Source of the DNA: Paenibacillus amylolyticus
GTDB lineage: Bacteria > Bacillota > Bacilli > Paenibacillales > Paenibacillaceae
Direction: 5' to 3'
NCBI RefSeq assembly: GCF_003719335.1
Contig: NZ_RIAS01000017.1
Location: 90,071 to 154,070, forward strand
Length of the DNA stretch: 64,000 nucleotides
The notes under the pieces are model-generated. The model saw only the letters and a program-made list of their open reading frames with translations. It made no database searches and was not told the origin of the DNA. This document shows, piece by piece, positions 44,375 to 52,058 of this stretch (position 1 is the first letter of the stretch; every line of letters begins with the position of its first letter). Made by a program: the position numbers and the translations under genes.

Positions 44375-44445
44375 ATTTAGCGAAGTAGTAAGACAAGTTG
44401 CAGGAGCAGACCAGGGGACAGCATCAGAATCGGTAGTTGAAGTCC

Positions 44446-45219
44446 TTAATCGATTGTGTCTGCCCCTTCAAACAACTGCCGAATCATCTTATCCTTGTTA
44501 TTCAAAAATTCCTTCATGATCAAGAAATGATCGGTTTCCTCCAAGGTCTGTACCTCGATACCTCCCGGTGTCAGGTTATAGATCTGCGAATCTGGATACG
44601 CCATCAGAATAGGAGAATGGGTAGCAATAATGAATTGTGAATTTTGCTCTACCAGCTCATGAATTCGGGCAAGCATGGCCATCTGGCGAAGCGGCGATAA
44701 TGCCGCCTCAGGCTCGTCCAGAATATAAAGACCATAACCGCCAAACCGATGAACAAACGTGGAAAAAAACGACTCTCCATGGGATTGCTCATGCAGCGAT
44801 TTACCGCCATATGAATCCTTGATGGGAGCACCATAGGAAGGCTCACGATCCAACTCATCAATGGTTGTTGCCAGATTATAATAACTTTCAGCTCTGAAAA
44901 AGAAACCGTCCTTCGGACGTCGTGTGCCTTTGATTAATTGAACATAACGAAACAGATCCGAATGTGTGGCCCGGGTAGAAAACGTAAAGTTCATGGTGCC
45001 GCCTTCGGGATTGAATCCCCATGACACAGCAATGGACTCCATTAACGTAGACTTGCCCATCCCGTTCTCACCAACAATGTACGTAACTTTGGGATGAAAA
45101 TCCATCGTATGTAGATTACGAATGATTGGCAAGTCAAAAGGATACTCATCATAATTTGCAATTTGATTCCGTTTAAGCTGTATTTGCCTCAAATAGGCTG
45201 AAGATCCTTTCAATTCCAC
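44446..45219 (-). CDS. AAA-type ATPase (SMC/RecF/ABC-like, AAA_21 group)
   Basis: 257 residues. Walker A VGENGMGKST (about 50-59), signature-like SHGESFFSTF (about 151), Walker B LYILDEPEAALSP and IATHSPILMAYPDSQIY. This compact ATPase without coiled coil is common as a stand-alone gene in Firmicutes. Start is GTG at 45219 very close to GAGGTGAA, with TTG at 45213 better spaced. It follows the DinB gene by eight bases, so they are co-transcribed. Role unknown; no partner nuclease is present. Confidence 0.82.
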   Translation of the reverse strand: MELKGSSAYLRQIQLKRNQIANYDEYPFDLPIIRNLHTMDFHPKVTYIVGENGMGKSTLMESIAVSWGFNPEGGTMNFTFSTRATHSDLFRYVQLIKGTRRPKDGFFFRAESYYNLATTIDELDREPSYGAPIKDSYGGKSLHEQSHGESFFSTFVHRFGGYGLYILDEPEAALSPLRQMAMLARIHELVEQNSQFIIATHSPILMAYPDSQIYNLTPGGIEVQTLEETDHFLIMKEFLNNKDKMIRQLFEGADTID

Positions 45220-45227
45220 TTCACCTC

Positions 45228-45749
45228 TTATATCTGTACATCATAACGATCACGAAGGACTGACAAATGATGCAGCTCGTGTCCAGTAATCACATAAGCA
45301 ATGGAACGAGTAGATGCCGTATTATCATTGACCTGCCCCATACGCATCCAAGCTTCCGGACTCAGGCGGCGGAGCAGTACAATGGTGGAATACCGTACCG
45401 CTGCATATTCTTCAGCCAGATCAACCACGCTATATGCTTCAAAAGGGTGACCTTCCATAAGAGTGTCCTGATCATATCCTGGAAGAGAGGTCTTGTCTCC
45501 TCTAGCGATGCGTAACAAACGGCCGCTCATAATTCGCTCATTATCAATAAGGTGACCAAAAACCTCTTTAACGCTCCATTTCCCTTCACCATAGCGGTAA
45601 TTGGCTTGTTCGTCTGATAATGCGCGAATTACGCTCTCCACACGTTCCGCTTGCTTTTGTAATAACTCGATGACATTTCCTTCAGGAACAAGGTTGATAT
45701 ACCCTTCGTAGAATGCTGCATATTCCTCTTTACTCGGTCTTTTGTTCAT
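45228..45749 (-). CDS. DinB-family (YfiT-like) putative metal-dependent protein
   Basis: 173 residues; AGGAGAG precedes the ATG. A four-helix DinB_2 bundle with the metal-binding histidines in VFGHLIDNERIM (about 65) and TGHELHHLSVLRDRY (last helix). Members include bacillithiol transferases; which reaction this one carries out is not clear. Co-transcribed with the ATPase after it. The 45750-45988 gap shows nothing else. Confidence 0.85.
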   Translation of the reverse strand: MNKRPSKEEYAAFYEGYINLVPEGNVIELLQKQAERVESVIRALSDEQANYRYGEGKWSVKEVFGHLIDNERIMSGRLLRIARGDKTSLPGYDQDTLMEGHPFEAYSVVDLAEEYAAVRYSTIVLLRRLSPEAWMRMGQVNDNTASTRSIAYVITGHELHHLSVLRDRYDVQI

Positions 45750-45988
45750 GTTAACTCTCCTTTAGTGGGCATCATTTTTTGTTTATTTTACCATTAATCT
45801 TGATGGAACCGAAGTATAGTGCCAAACAACTGCTCTTATATGAGGATTGATCAATAATCGGTCAGGATAAGTCATTGCATGCATGTGTTAAAAACCTTAT
45901 CTTAAATCATAAGCACGCGCGACCCATTCACGAAGAAAAGTGGAGAAACAAACACGTCTGTTTCAGAAGCGCAGATTCTCCTTACGAC

Positions 45989-46747
45989 TCACTGATGTTT
46001 GAATCGCTTAGGCGATACACCTGTCATTTGTTTGAATTGCCGGCAGAAATGCTCGACATTACGATACCCGCACCTGTCCGCAATCTCTGCAACCGTATAG
46101 GGATGATATCTAAGGTACTCTTTTGCTAAGCGAATTCGGCTATGGATGACATCATCTATACACGACAAACCAAATGATTTCTTATAAATGAGTTGCAAGT
46201 ATCCCGGGCTGATATTCATGGTTTTGGCCATCGCAGCCACTGTCCATGGGTGACTTGGATGGTTGTGAATAGCTGTCCGAAGTTTCATCAGAGGGTAATG
46301 CTGCGGGCCGATATTTTTTTGCACATAAGATTCGAGCAACTTGTTAAACAATGTTCGAAGCAAATAATCGATCGATGATTCCCTGTAGCCGTTCTGGAGA
46401 GAATGCTCTGCGACAAGTAATTGAAACAACTTATGACAATATTCAGGATCGTCCAATGCAAAAGGCTCCCCCAGAGGGAGAGATGTTTCGGTTACATAGA
46501 GCTCATCACTTGCAAAACGTATCCAATCGTTCACATATTGGTCCGAGCAAGCGCGATAGTATATTTTCGAATATGGCGGATACAAAACAGCACAATAGGG
46601 CGGGAATTCTTTCAGTTGACCATTGACCCAGAACAGTGCTGGAGTCTGCGTAATAACCAACAGCCAGCAATCATGACCTTCAGGTATATCAAACACAAAT
46701 GGACTGTGATGCTCAGCATCATATTCAACGTAATAAATCGTATTCAT
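45989..46747 (-). CDS. AraC-family transcriptional regulator
   Basis: 252 residues; GGTGAAAAACG precedes the ATG. N-terminal cupin-like sensor (residues 1-110) and C-terminal helices AAMAKTMNISPGYLQLIYKK and EIADRCGYRNVEHFCRQFKQ. Divergent from the GH43-CBM6 gene and probably its activator; three CTAAAC repeats lie in the gap. Confidence 0.88.
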   Translation of the reverse strand: MNTIYYVEYDAEHHSPFVFDIPEGHDCWLLVITQTPALFWVNGQLKEFPPYCAVLYPPYSKIYYRACSDQYVNDWIRFASDELYVTETSLPLGEPFALDDPEYCHKLFQLLVAEHSLQNGYRESSIDYLLRTLFNKLLESYVQKNIGPQHYPLMKLRTAIHNHPSHPWTVAAMAKTMNISPGYLQLIYKKSFGLSCIDDVIHSRIRLAKEYLRYHPYTVAEIADRCGYRNVEHFCRQFKQMTGVSPKRFKHQ

Positions 46748-46903
46748 CGTTTTTCACCTTTACCATGCGTATTGTGAGTCTCGTTCTATGTGTTACATTA
46801 AAACACCATTGAAACATTGACATTCTCGTTGTCTCCTAATTATACGAAAGTTAGCTTGATTGCAATAGAAAAAAGCAGTATAACACTAATCTTGAAACGG
46901 GAA

Positions 46904-46939
46904 CTAAACGATTTAAATCTAAACCATATAAATCTAAAC
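46904..46939. repeat. Three CTAAAC repeats with 15-bp period
   Basis: CTAAAC at 46904, 46919 and 46934; the last two are part of identical TAAATCTAAAC units. The third abuts the ribosome site of the GH43 gene, so a protein bound there could also block translation or early transcription. Confidence 0.45.
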
Positions 46940-46956
46940 AAGGAGTGCATTTTCAA

Positions 46957-48378
46957 ATGAAAAAACAAGGTTTAAACCCTTATCTCCCATCATGGGAATA
47001 CGTGCCTGACGGCGAGCCTTATGTGTTTAACGACAGAGTATACGTCTACGGGTCACATGATCGGTTTAACGGACATGCGTTTTGTCTGAACGATTATGTG
47101 TGCTGGTCCGCACCGGTAGACAACCTTGGAGACTGGCGCAATGAGGGATTTATTTATCAAAAAACAGATGATCCGCTGAACCCGGACGGTCATATGTGCC
47201 TTTATGCACCCGATGTGACACTTGGCCCGGATGGCCGCTATTATCTATATTATGTACTTGATAAAGTGCCCGTTGTTTCTGTAGCGGTATGTGATTCGCC
47301 TGCGGGTAAATATGAATTCTATGGTTACGTTCAATATACAGACGGCACTCGGCTCGGGGAACGAGAAGGGGATGAGCCGCAGTTCGATCCGGGTGTGTTG
47401 ACAGAAGGAGAGTTCACATATCTCTACACGGGCTTCTGTGCACCCGGTGACCGTTCCAGACATGGAGCAATGGCGACAGTGCTCGGCTCGGATATGATCA
47501 CCATTGTGGAGGAACCCGTATTTATTGCCCCAAGTCAGCCGTATAGTGATGGAAGCGGATATGAAGGACATGAATTTTTTGAAGCTCCTTCGATTCGCAA
47601 AAGGGGAGAACTCTACTACCTCGTATACTCCTCGGTCGTCATGCATGAATTATGTTACGCAACCAGTACGTCTCCAACCCAAGGCTTCGAATATCAAGGT
47701 GTGATTGTGAGCAACTGTGATCTTCATATCGATACATACAAGCCAGCTGGCAAGCCTATGTATTATGGTGGGAACAATCATGGAAGTATCGTAGAAATCG
47801 GCACAGACTGGTATATCTTCTATCACCGACATACGAATGGAGATGCATTCAATCGGCAGGGATGTATCGAGAAGATTTCTTTTGAACCCGATGGATATAT
47901 TCCTCAAGTTGAAATGACTTCTTGTGGTTTGAATGGAGAACCTTTGGAAGGTAGGGGCGAATACCCCGCTTATCTTGCATGCAACCTTTTTACCCCAGAA
48001 GAACAATTGTATACCGGTGGATTTGGTGCAGGCGCTTGGCTCGACAGTCGCTTTCCGAAAATTACCCAAGATGGCCGAGATGGCGACGAAGAAACCGGAT
48101 ATATCGCCAATATGACGGAATCTGCGACAGCTGGTTTTAAATACTTTGATTGCGGCAGCATTCAGCAAGTCACGATTAAGGTACGTGGCTACTGCAACGG
48201 AACCTTTGAGGTAAAAACCGCTTGGGACGGCCCAGTTCTGGGAACCATCCCGGTACACTTCACCAATGTATGGGAGTCGTATTCAGCCGCGATTCACATT
48301 CCGGACGGAAAACAGGCCTTGTATTTTACATACCGCGGGACGGGGAGCGCAAGTCTGGCTTCATTTATACTGGGTTAA
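46957..48378 (+). CDS. GH43 glycoside hydrolase with C-terminal CBM6-like domain
   Basis: 473 residues from the ATG at 46957, eleven bases after AAGGAG (a GTG at 46945 overlaps that site). The GH43 propeller fills about 1-340: GLNPYLPSWEYVPDGEPYVF, MCLYAPDVTLGPDGRYYLYY, QFDPGVL and FFEAPSIRKRGELYYLVYS, whose Glu is the likely general acid. After about 380 a CBM6-type beta-sandwich follows (FKYFDCGSIQQVTIKVRGY to LYFTYRGTGSASLASFIL). No signal peptide. Probably an arabinofuranosidase or xylosidase working on imported oligosaccharides. Controlled by the divergent AraC protein. Confidence 0.87.
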   Translation: MKKQGLNPYLPSWEYVPDGEPYVFNDRVYVYGSHDRFNGHAFCLNDYVCWSAPVDNLGDWRNEGFIYQKTDDPLNPDGHMCLYAPDVTLGPDGRYYLYYVLDKVPVVSVAVCDSPAGKYEFYGYVQYTDGTRLGEREGDEPQFDPGVLTEGEFTYLYTGFCAPGDRSRHGAMATVLGSDMITIVEEPVFIAPSQPYSDGSGYEGHEFFEAPSIRKRGELYYLVYSSVVMHELCYATSTSPTQGFEYQGVIVSNCDLHIDTYKPAGKPMYYGGNNHGSIVEIGTDWYIFYHRHTNGDAFNRQGCIEKISFEPDGYIPQVEMTSCGLNGEPLEGRGEYPAYLACNLFTPEEQLYTGGFGAGAWLDSRFPKITQDGRDGDEETGYIANMTESATAGFKYFDCGSIQQVTIKVRGYCNGTFEVKTAWDGPVLGTIPVHFTNVWESYSAAIHIPDGKQALYFTYRGTGSASLASFILG

Positions 48379-48471
48379 CGTAAATTAACTTAATCACCCG
48401 TAAAAATGAACAACATTTCATTTCTTCAAACGTGTATACCATGAGATGCAAACTACATCTTCAAAAATACC

Positions 48472-48520
48472 AAGCAGCCCGTGGTGGGAGCACTCACCCT
48501 TGAGCTGCTTTTTCTTTTTC
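48472..48520 (+). terminator. Rho-independent terminator
   Basis: AAGCAGC (48472-48478) pairs with GCTGCTT (48504-48510), with an inner GGTG/CACC-type stem, followed by TTTCTTTTTC. Ends the GH43-CBM6 gene. Confidence 0.8.
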
Positions 48521-48571
48521 ACATGGAATTGAGCTTTATTTTAAACAGTATGTTCTTCTCCATCTTACGTA

Positions 48572-49486
48572 TTATTGGTCTTCCATAAGATTCGTCATAT
48601 CCTGCTGGGCATGCATGCGAAATTCACTTGGCGCAATGCCTGTCCACCGTTTGAACTGGCGGCTGAAATGTGCATTCGTTTTGTATCCGAGCATCATGGC
48701 TATATGGTCAACATTCAGATCCGTTTGTTTTAACAGCCGCTGGGCTTCGTTCAGTAACGTTTCCGATAAATATTTGCGCGGTGCCTGACCGTACACTTCT
48801 CGAAAAATTCGATTGACCTGTGACGTGCTCAAGCTGAGCGATTTAGCAATATCCTGAATCCAGGTTCGGTTCGTTTCCTGAATCTCACTATGTAAATGGA
48901 TATATCTTACCGAGTCCTCGATATACTCAGCGATCTGATGGGCAATCGCTTCTTTTCTGGATACAGGAACGGATGCGTTCTGCGATAACTGTCCTACGAG
49001 CGAGCCAAGAAGCTCAAATACAGCGGCATGCACCTTCATTTGTTTCGAGGAGGATAAGGATTCAGACAAATGCTCTGTGGATAGATCATATAACGTAGAG
49101 AGGATCGGGGACATGACCATGGCCATATTCGATGTTGCTGGATAGTAGGTGTCTTTGCAGCGGTTGAGTTCCCGGCAAAAAGAAGTATCATGTACACTGA
49201 AATGAACCGAAAAATAGGTAAATCCTTCTGGCCCTGCCCCTGTGCAAGCATGGGTGGTTCCTGGACGAATGAACAAAAGATCTCCTTTGGACTGCTGATG
49301 CAGTTTCCCATTGATCACCATGCTCATCTGACCCTCCATCATCCAGTGAATTTCATACATCGAATGTTCATGGGATGGATACGTCCAGTTCGAATCTGCT
49401 TTTCTGGCATGCAGCCCCATTAATTGAAACGACAGACGAACATCAGGCAAACGGCCTAAATACATCGCTTCTGAATGCTTCGCCAC
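48572..49486 (-). CDS. AraC-family regulator of the xylonate operon
   Basis: 304 residues from GTG at 49486, nine bases after AAAGGGG (a TTG at 49495 is too close to it). N-terminal cupin domain with YPSHEHSMYEIHWMMEGQ, IRPGTTHACTG; C-terminal helices IAKSLSLSTSQVNRIFREVY and IAMMLGYKTNAHFSRQFKRW. Divergent from the FAH-ALDH-dehydratase-xylosidase operon and the obvious candidate for sensing xylose, xylonate or a xylo-oligosaccharide. Confidence 0.88.
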   Translation of the reverse strand: MAKHSEAMYLGRLPDVRLSFQLMGLHARKADSNWTYPSHEHSMYEIHWMMEGQMSMVINGKLHQQSKGDLLFIRPGTTHACTGAGPEGFTYFSVHFSVHDTSFCRELNRCKDTYYPATSNMAMVMSPILSTLYDLSTEHLSESLSSSKQMKVHAAVFELLGSLVGQLSQNASVPVSRKEAIAHQIAEYIEDSVRYIHLHSEIQETNRTWIQDIAKSLSLSTSQVNRIFREVYGQAPRKYLSETLLNEAQRLLKQTDLNVDHIAMMLGYKTNAHFSRQFKRWTGIAPSEFRMHAQQDMTNLMEDQ

Positions 49487-49645
49487 GCAATTCAACCCCT
49501 TTGTCAGAGTGATATATCCTTATCTTAACAGAAATATGATGCGTGAAAAGGGTAAATGCTCGGAGTGATTAGAACATCGTCATGAGACATGTTGAATGCT
49601 AATCTAGAATTATCAACCCAATAGGGGCACAGGAGGCGCGCTTAC

Positions 49646-50524
49646 ATGCGAATTATTCGATTTCTGGATGGAGAACAGAAGTGGCTGGCAGCCGTGACGG
49701 ATGATGAACAAGCCTATCGTTTGCCACAAACCGATTTCATGACCTTGATCTACCAAGCGAGAGAACAGGGCATTTCAACAGTTCAATTAGTTGAAAGCGC
49801 TTTTAAACCTGTAAACAAACTGACAGACGATTGGACAACCCTGCATATTGTCAATCCCATTGAAGCACCCGAAGTTTGGGCAGCAGGTGTAACGTATCAG
49901 CGCAGCCGGGAAGCTCGTAATTATGAAGCAACGGATGGCAAGCTGGATGCGACCACCTTTTACGATAAAGTTTATGATGCAGAACGTCCGGAGATTTTCT
50001 TCAAATCCACAGCCGCACGTACCATTGGGCCGAATGAAGCGGTCACGCTCCGTAGTGATTCCACATGGCAGATTCCGGAGCCCGAGCTTGGACTTGTGCT
50101 TGCCGCTGATGGCAGCATTGTAGGATACATCGCAGGCAATGACATGAGCTGCCGGGATATCGAAGGGGAAAACCCGCTGTATCTGCCGCAGGCCAAAATA
50201 TGGCGCAATTCCTGCGCTATTGGACCAGCGATTCGACTGGTGGAAACGGTGCAGAACCCCTATGACCTCAGCATTATCTGCGAGATCTACCGCAATGGAG
50301 AAGTCATTGTAAAAAGTGAAGCCAGCACGAGTGAATTGAACCGCAAGCTGGATGAACTCGTTTCGTTTTTGGCAAGAGACAATGACTTGTTCGACGGTAC
50401 GGTACTTCTGACCGGTACTAACATTGTACCGCCAAATGATTTTACACTTGAGCCAGGAGACCGTATCGAGATTTCAATCAGCAGCATCGGAACGCTAATT
50501 AATCCCGTTATTTCGAACTCGTGA
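49646..50524 (+). CDS. FAH-fold 2-keto-3-deoxy-pentonate dehydratase (Weimberg pathway)
   Basis: 292 residues; CAGGAGG precedes the ATG. Fumarylacetoacetate-hydrolase fold with metal ligands in IPEPELGLVL and GNDMSCRDIEGENPLYLPQAK, then NSCAIGPAI. It matches the XylX/KdaD-type group that turns 2-keto-3-deoxy-D-xylonate (or arabinonate) into 2-oxoglutarate semialdehyde. The next two genes supply the steps before and after, which supports this over other FAH roles. A cre-like site lies inside the gene at 49792. Confidence 0.82.
   Translation: MRIIRFLDGEQKWLAAVTDDEQAYRLPQTDFMTLIYQAREQGISTVQLVESAFKPVNKLTDDWTTLHIVNPIEAPEVWAAGVTYQRSREARNYEATDGKLDATTFYDKVYDAERPEIFFKSTAARTIGPNEAVTLRSDSTWQIPEPELGLVLAADGSIVGYIAGNDMSCRDIEGENPLYLPQAKIWRNSCAIGPAIRLVETVQNPYDLSIICEIYRNGEVIVKSEASTSELNRKLDELVSFLARDNDLFDGTVLLTGTNIVPPNDFTLEPGDRIEISISSIGTLINPVISNS
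49792..49805 (+). promoter_or_regulatory. Intragenic cre (CcpA) candidate
   Basis: TGAAAGCGCTTTTA matches TGWAARCGYTWNCW at 13 of 14 positions, 147 bp into the first gene of the operon. CcpA bound there would act as a roadblock to transcription. Confidence 0.5.
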
Positions 50525-50573
50525 CAATCCGACAATTATAAATTCAAATTACTGATTAGAGAGGATGAAAACA

Positions 50574-52040
50574 ATGAGCGCATTTCAGTTAGAGCAGACC
50601 TATAACAATTTTATTAACGGAGAATGGGTGAAAGCTGCCAGCGGAAAAACAGAACCTAGTATCAACCCGGCCAATCGAAATGAAGTGGTAGGGCATGTGC
50701 CTGCCTCTGGCGTGGAAGACCTGAATCAAGCCGTGGCAGCAGCAAAAGCAGCGGCGAAGTCTTGGCGGAGGTTAACTGGCGCTGAACGAGGTAATTTTCT
50801 TTTTCAAGCAGCAAACGTGCTGGAACGCAGAGCGAATGAAGTCGCAGAGGCGATGACGAGAGAAATGGGGAAAACGTTCCCTGAAGCCAAAGGAGAAACG
50901 ATGCGCGGTGTCGCGATCTTGAGATATTACGCAGGTGAAGGCATGCGCAAAACGGGTGATGTCATTCCGTCCACGGACAGCGAAGCTTTAATGTTTACAA
51001 CGCGTGTACCGCTTGGTGTTGTTGGTGTAATTGCACCGTGGAACTTCCCGGTAGCTATTCCGATCTGGAAAGCTGCACCTGCGTTGATCTATGGCAACAC
51101 GGTTGTGTTGAAACCTGCACAGGAGACAGCGGTTACGGCAGCCAAAGTATTGGAATGTTTTGAAGAAGCAGGACTTCCGGCTGGCGTTCTCAATCTGGTG
51201 TGTGGTAAAGGCTCGGTTATCGGTTCTGCACTGGCTGAACATCCAGATGTGAACGGAATTACCTTTACTGGCTCCAATGAAGTGGGTAAACGGGTCGGTG
51301 CTGCTGTACTTGCTCGAGGGGCCAAATATCAGCTTGAAATGGGCGGCAAAAATCCGGTTATCATTGCAGCTGATGCTGACCTGGATTTGGCTGTGGAAGG
51401 AACGATTAGCGGCGGCCTGAAATCAACGGGTCAGAAATGTACGGCGACCAGCCGTGTCATTATTGAACGAAAAGTCTATGATGCTTTCAAGGAAAAGCTT
51501 TTGGCAAAAGTTGAGGAAATTCGTTTGGGCGATGGTATGTCTGGCGGTAGCTGGATGGGTCCATGTGCAAGTGAAGGACAGCTTAATACGGTGCTGAGTT
51601 ATATCCAAAAAGGACAGGATGAGGGTGCAGTTCTACTAGCCGGAGGAAACAGACCGGACAGTCCTGAACTTGCAGAAGGATTTTATGTACAGCCGACGGT
51701 ATTTGAAGGTGTCGAATCCCACATGTCGATCGCTCGGGAAGAAATATTTGGCCCAGTGCTGGCCTTAATGCCTGTAGATTCCATTGAAAAAGCTATAGCG
51801 CTGGCCAATGATAGTGACTATGGATTAAGTGCTTCAATCTATACGCAAAACGTTGGATCGATGCTTTCGTTTATTCGTGATATGGACGCTGGACTTGTAA
51901 GAATTAATGCGGAAACAGCGGGTGTTGAGCTGCAGGCTCCATTTGGCGGAATGAAGATGTCCAGTTCCCATTCCAGAGAGCAAGGTCAGGCCGCTATTGA
52001 ATTTTTCACCGCAATCAAAACCGTCTTCGTGAAGTCTTAA
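50574..52040 (+). CDS. 2-oxoglutarate semialdehyde dehydrogenase-type aldehyde dehydrogenase
   Basis: 488 residues; the ATG at 50574 is ten bases after AGAGAGG (an ATG at 50565 is too close). Aldehyde dehydrogenase motifs: PWNFPVAIPIWK (about 150), FTGSNEVGKRVG, the general-base Glu in QLEMGGKNP and the catalytic Cys in STGQKCTATSRVI, EEIFGPVLAL, PFGGMKMSS. The sequence style matches NADP-linked semialdehyde dehydrogenases of the KGSADH/GucD group. In this operon it would oxidise 2-oxoglutarate semialdehyde to 2-oxoglutarate, delivering pentose carbon to the TCA cycle. Confidence 0.87.
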   Translation: MSAFQLEQTYNNFINGEWVKAASGKTEPSINPANRNEVVGHVPASGVEDLNQAVAAAKAAAKSWRRLTGAERGNFLFQAANVLERRANEVAEAMTREMGKTFPEAKGETMRGVAILRYYAGEGMRKTGDVIPSTDSEALMFTTRVPLGVVGVIAPWNFPVAIPIWKAAPALIYGNTVVLKPAQETAVTAAKVLECFEEAGLPAGVLNLVCGKGSVIGSALAEHPDVNGITFTGSNEVGKRVGAAVLARGAKYQLEMGGKNPVIIAADADLDLAVEGTISGGLKSTGQKCTATSRVIIERKVYDAFKEKLLAKVEEIRLGDGMSGGSWMGPCASEGQLNTVLSYIQKGQDEGAVLLAGGNRPDSPELAEGFYVQPTVFEGVESHMSIAREEIFGPVLALMPVDSIEKAIALANDSDYGLSASIYTQNVGSMLSFIRDMDAGLVRINAETAGVELQAPFGGMKMSSSHSREQGQAAIEFFTAIKTVFVKS

Positions 52041-52058
52041 ACTGCGGGGAGGGATATT

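Noticed and set aside
44446..45749. Possible defence system formed by the AAA ATPase and the DinB protein
   Set aside because: No nuclease, methylase or toxin partner is present, and both families are common housekeeping-type single genes in Firmicutes.
47650..48258. 202-codon frame on the minus strand inside the GH43-CBM6 gene
   Set aside because: Antisense to well-supported GH43 and CBM6 coding sequence, with no family motif of its own.
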